A model generated the notes under the pieces. The model saw nothing but the letters and a program-made list of their open reading frames with translations, made no database searches and had not been told where the DNA came from. Shown piece after piece: positions 6,130-7,551 of a stretch of DNA of 7,551 bases (its first letter is position 1; every line of letters begins with the position of its first letter). The stretch is from an uncultured Lysobacteraceae bacterium. GTDB taxonomy: Bacteria > Pseudomonadota > Gammaproteobacteria > Xanthomonadales > Xanthomonadaceae. Position numbers and translations under genes: made by a program. The stretch spans positions 1 to 7,551 of the forward strand of contig CAMLLG010000118.1 in NCBI GenBank assembly GCA_946480825.1. The letters are read 5' to 3'.

Positions 6130-6201
6130 GCGTTTTGCCGAAGTGCGCTCACCGGGATTGGCTCTTTTCCGCCTCCCCCCGGGCTTCACAGGAAAAAAGA
6201 C

Positions 6202-6282
6202 ATGCGTATTCTCCCAACAGCCGGTATGGACGCTGGCTGCAATACGGAGGTTGCAAGGGGGGGAACGCACCTGCACGGGTGA
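6202..6282 (+). CDS. Small ORF of 26 codons with a good Shine-Dalgarno
   Basis: The peptide begins MRILPTAGMDAGCNTE and ends GGTHLHG; it is not recognised. An AGGA (6190-6193) lies 8 bases before the ATG in an A-rich context, ideal for translation initiation. The TGA (6280-6282) is 21 bases before the terminator stem. It has one cysteine and two histidines near the C-terminus, no transmembrane segment and no signal peptide. It could be a micropeptide, a leader peptide whose downstream gene is absent, or a chance ORF in a small RNA. Protein-level evidence is lacking, so confidence is low despite the fitting start and terminator. Confidence 0.35.
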   Translation: MRILPTAGMDAGCNTEVARGGTHLHG

Positions 6283-6303
6283 CGTCAGGATGGTCTTCTC
6301 CGG

Positions 6304-6335
6304 GAGCGCGCACTATATGTGCGCGCTCTTTTTTT
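6304..6335 (+). terminator. Strong intrinsic terminator on the plus strand
   Basis: A perfect 10-bp stem GAGCGCGCAC / GTGCGCGCTC (6304-6313 with 6319-6328), a five-base TATAT loop and seven T residues (6329-6335). On the minus strand no T-run follows, so it acts on plus-strand transcription only. Every other gene nearby is on the minus strand, so this element implies an otherwise unannotated plus-strand transcript. Confidence 0.9.
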
Positions 6336-6358
6336 GTGCGTCCGAAATATCGCGGACA

Positions 6359-6390
6359 CGAAAACGGCGCCCAACGGCGCCGTTGTTTTT
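6359..6390. terminator. Terminator of the MAPEG gene, probably bidirectional
   Basis: AACGGCGCC / GGCGCCGTT (6363-6371 with 6376-6384) is a perfect 9-bp stem with a four-base loop. On the minus strand it ends in TTTT followed by CG and lies about 40 bases after the MAPEG stop. On the plus strand GTTTTT follows (6385-6390), giving a back-up for read-through from 6335. A further perfect palindrome GGATGCGCATCC lies at 6398-6409. Confidence 0.75.
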
Positions 6391-6425
6391 CGAGGCGGGA
6401 TGCGCATCCTGCGCCGATCATCGCC

Positions 6426-6815
6426 TTATGCCACCCGCAGCGCCGCCTGCACCATCAGCGCCGCCACGCAGCCGATTCCGCCGAACCACGTCAGCGAGCG
6501 CAGCGTGCTCTTGCCGGCGAGATAGCACAGCCCGTGGAGTACGCGGAACACGACGAAGGCCATGGCCAGCATCCCGATCCTGCCGGGGTCCACGCCTGCG
6601 GCCTGCGCCATCAGCACGCCGGCGGCGAATGGGGCGAAGGCCTCGAACGCGTTGAGGTGCGCGGCGTTGCCCCGATGCACCCTCGGGTGGGTCTGCTTCG
6701 CGACCCAGCCGCGCGGATCGCGGTTGTCGTAGCCGCGGACGGCGAATTTGCCGACGCCGATCCAGACGTAGGGCAGGACGGCGGCGATGAGGATGCACCA
6801 GTAGGCGAGGGTCAT
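6426..6815 (-). CDS. MAPEG-family inner-membrane protein
   Basis: A 129-residue protein with four hydrophobic segments at about 3-22, 57-73, 80-100 and 108-127, the topology of the MAPEG family (membrane-associated proteins in eicosanoid and glutathione metabolism). The family signature is visible as RGNAAHLNAFEAFAPF at residues 48-63, with the conserved Arg, Asn, His, Asn and Glu. Some bacterial MAPEG proteins show glutathione transferase or peroxidase activity, but many have no known role; the substrate here cannot be told. The start at 6815 has a GGAG six to seven bases upstream. It lies 98 bases after the kinase gene and carries its own terminator. Confidence 0.93.
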   Translation of the reverse strand: MTLAYWCILIAAVLPYVWIGVGKFAVRGYDNRDPRGWVAKQTHPRVHRGNAAHLNAFEAFAPFAAGVLMAQAAGVDPGRIGMLAMAFVVFRVLHGLCYLAGKSTLRSLTWFGGIGCVAALMVQAALRVA

Positions 6816-6841
6816 GACGGACTCCGGAAGCGGGGAAGGAT

Positions 6842-6908
6842 GCCGCCGGGGCACGGCGGCGTGTTCGGCATCGGGAGGCCGGCAGCGCGACCGCGGGTGC
6901 GCGGCCTC
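6842..6908 (-). terminator. GC-rich hairpins between the kinase gene and the MAPEG gene
   Basis: GAGGCCG / CGGCCTC (6875-6881 with 6902-6908) starts five bases after the kinase stop, and GCCGCCG / CGGCGGC (6842-6848 with 6854-6860, loop of five) follows. An alternative pairing GATGCC/GGCATC (6839-6844 with 6867-6872) is possible. No T-run follows, so these may slow, process or stabilise the transcript rather than end it, and the two genes could be co-transcribed. Confidence 0.3.
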
Positions 6909-6913
6909 GCGGA

Positions 6914-7551
6914 TTACAGCGCGTAACCGAACTGCTGGCGGAACTGCTCGGCGAACTCTTCGTAGTCGAAACGCTGGTTCTGCGTCCCCGGATGCTCGAC
7001 CTTCAGCGCGCCCATCAGGTTGCCGATGCGACCGATGGTCGGCCAGTCGTAGTGCTTTTCGATGCCGAAGATCAGACCCGCCCGGAACGCGTCGCCGCAG
7101 CCGGTGGGATCGGTGACCCGGCGCTCGTGGGCGGGCGGGATATCGTAGGTCTTGCCGCCGGCGAAGATCCGCGCGCCGCGTGGGCCCTGGGTGGCGATGT
7201 AGGCCTTCACCTTGCCGGCGATGGTCTGCTCGCTCCAGCCGGTGCGTTCCTGCAGCAGGTTGGACTCGTAGTCGTTGACGGTGACGTAGTCGGCCTGCTC
7301 GATGAACGCCCGCAGTTCCTCGCCGTTGAACAGCGGCATGGCCTGGCCGGGGTCGAAAATGAACGGGATGCCGCACTCGGCGAATTCCTTCGAATTCTGC
7401 AGCATGCCCTCGCGGCCGTCGGGGCTGACGATGCCGAAAGTGACGCCCGGCACGTCCTTCACGTGGTTTTCGTACGACCGCATCATCGCGCCGGGATGGA
7501 AGGCGGTGATCTGGTTGTTGTCGTGGTCGGTGGTGATGAAGGCCTGGGGCG
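6914..7551 (-). CDS. PfkB-family kinase, probably adenosine kinase (N-terminus outside window)
   Basis: The last 211 residues are present and read PQAFITTDHDNNQITAFHPGAM at the cut edge, which I associate with bacterial adenosine kinase-type PfkB proteins. These transfer the ATP gamma-phosphate to a ribose 5'-hydroxyl. Visible residues 92-95 are NDYE, the NxxE metal/phosphate motif. Visible residues 147-153 are DPTGCGD, the PfkB signature 2 with the anion hole and catalytic Asp153. About 100 N-terminal residues should lie beyond the edge. The internal ATG at 7486 is not the start, since conserved sequence continues upstream of it. Ribokinase-like sugar kinase is the alternative identity. It is followed by GC-rich hairpins and the MAPEG gene. 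Confidence 0.88.
   Translation of the reverse strand, partial: PQAFITTDHDNNQITAFHPGAMMRSYENHVKDVPGVTFGIVSPDGREGMLQNSKEFAECGIPFIFDPGQAMPLFNGEELRAFIEQADYVTVNDYESNLLQERTGWSEQTIAGKVKAYIATQGPRGARIFAGGKTYDIPPAHERRVTDPTGCGDAFRAGLIFGIEKHYDWPTIGRIGNLMGALKVEHPGTQNQRFDYEEFAEQFRQQFGYAL

Larger units (their letters stand above)
6136..6335 (+). ncRNA. Candidate small RNA with GGA-bearing hairpins and intrinsic terminator
   Basis: The 3' end is fixed by the terminator at 6304-6335; the 5' end is a guess from the candidate promoter. The region has GGA motifs at 6191-6193 (ACAGGA), 6228-6230 (TATGGAC), 6246-6248 (TACGGAG), 6262-6264 and 6288-6290 (TCAGGAT). Two lie in hairpin loops: stem CAGCC/GGCTG (6218-6222 with 6235-6239) and stem TGCAA/TTGCA (6238-6242 with 6251-6255). 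GGA in loops is the known hallmark of RNAs that sequester RsmA/CsrA, but G-rich DNA has many GGAs by chance. It does not resemble 6S, 4.5S, tmRNA or a tRNA. It may instead be, or also be, the mRNA of the small ORF at 6202-6282. Confidence 0.4.

Noticed and set aside
6159..6175. Possible sigma-54 promoter (GG and GC around a T-rich spacer)
   Set aside because: The GG-to-GC spacing is 9, not 10, and the flanking bases do not match TGGCAC/TTGCA.
6136..6335. Known structured RNAs: 6S, 4.5S/SRP, tmRNA, tRNA, cyclic di-GMP riboswitch
   Set aside because: None of their diagnostic sequences is seen, and there is no plus-strand gene downstream for a riboswitch to control.
6110..6926. Plus-strand open frames of 181 and 263 codons crossing the terminators
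   Set aside because: They run through two intrinsic terminators and the antisense of the MAPEG gene, and their composition is a frame shadow.
6426..7376. A 316-codon minus-strand frame with MAPEG at its C-terminus
   Set aside because: The upstream part is the wrong frame of the kinase gene. MAPEG has its own ATG with a good Shine-Dalgarno at 6815.
1..7551. CRISPR arrays, insertion sequences, rRNA or tRNA genes, att sites
   Set aside because: No regularly spaced identical repeats, transposase-like protein, cloverleaf or rRNA sequence was seen on either strand.

Overview
The window is GC-rich chromosomal DNA from a gammaproteobacterium. Protein sequences and gene order (aroQ-accB-accC; cutA-dsbD-tlpA; a PfkB-type adenosine kinase) fit the Xanthomonadaceae/Lysobacteraceae (Lysobacter, Luteimonas or Xanthomonas-like); this placement rests on recognition, not on a search. 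All nine recognisable protein genes lie on the minus strand, so the text below follows transcription from high to low coordinates.

Layout. (1) 7551-6914: a PfkB-family kinase, probably adenosine kinase, cut by the window edge. (2) 6815-6426: a small four-helix MAPEG membrane protein with its own Shine-Dalgarno and a strong hairpin terminator. (3) 6425-5963: about 460 bases without a recognised gene but dense in structure. It holds a convergent plus-strand unit ending in a textbook intrinsic terminator (6304-6335), with a 26-codon small ORF and several GGA motifs in hairpin loops, then an 11-bp inverted repeat and an AT-rich stretch with two further palindromes. (4) 5962-2237: an apparent operon of an XRE-type regulator, cutA, dsbD and a TlpA-like thioredoxin, with gaps of only 7 to 13 bases. 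(5) 1915-1463: an orphan Roadblock/LC7 protein with its own terminator. (6) 1139 to the left edge: aroQ, accB and the start of accC.

How the genes work together. DsbD carries electrons from cytoplasmic thioredoxin across the inner membrane. The adjacent membrane-anchored TlpA-like protein is a natural periplasmic acceptor, and CutA belongs to a family linked to divalent metal tolerance, so the operon looks like a periplasmic thiol/metal homeostasis unit placed under an XRE regulator. DsbD is long (777 residues) because its periplasmic N-terminal domain is duplicated, each copy keeping its cysteine pair. AccB and AccC make the biotin carrier and biotin carboxylase of acetyl-CoA carboxylase, and AroQ is the type II dehydroquinase of the shikimate pathway.

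The least explained part is 5963-6335: an XRE gene divergent from a short, terminator-ended plus-strand transcript, separated by perfect inverted repeats. It could be a small RNA (GGA loops resemble RsmA/CsrA-binding RNAs), a micropeptide mRNA, or both.
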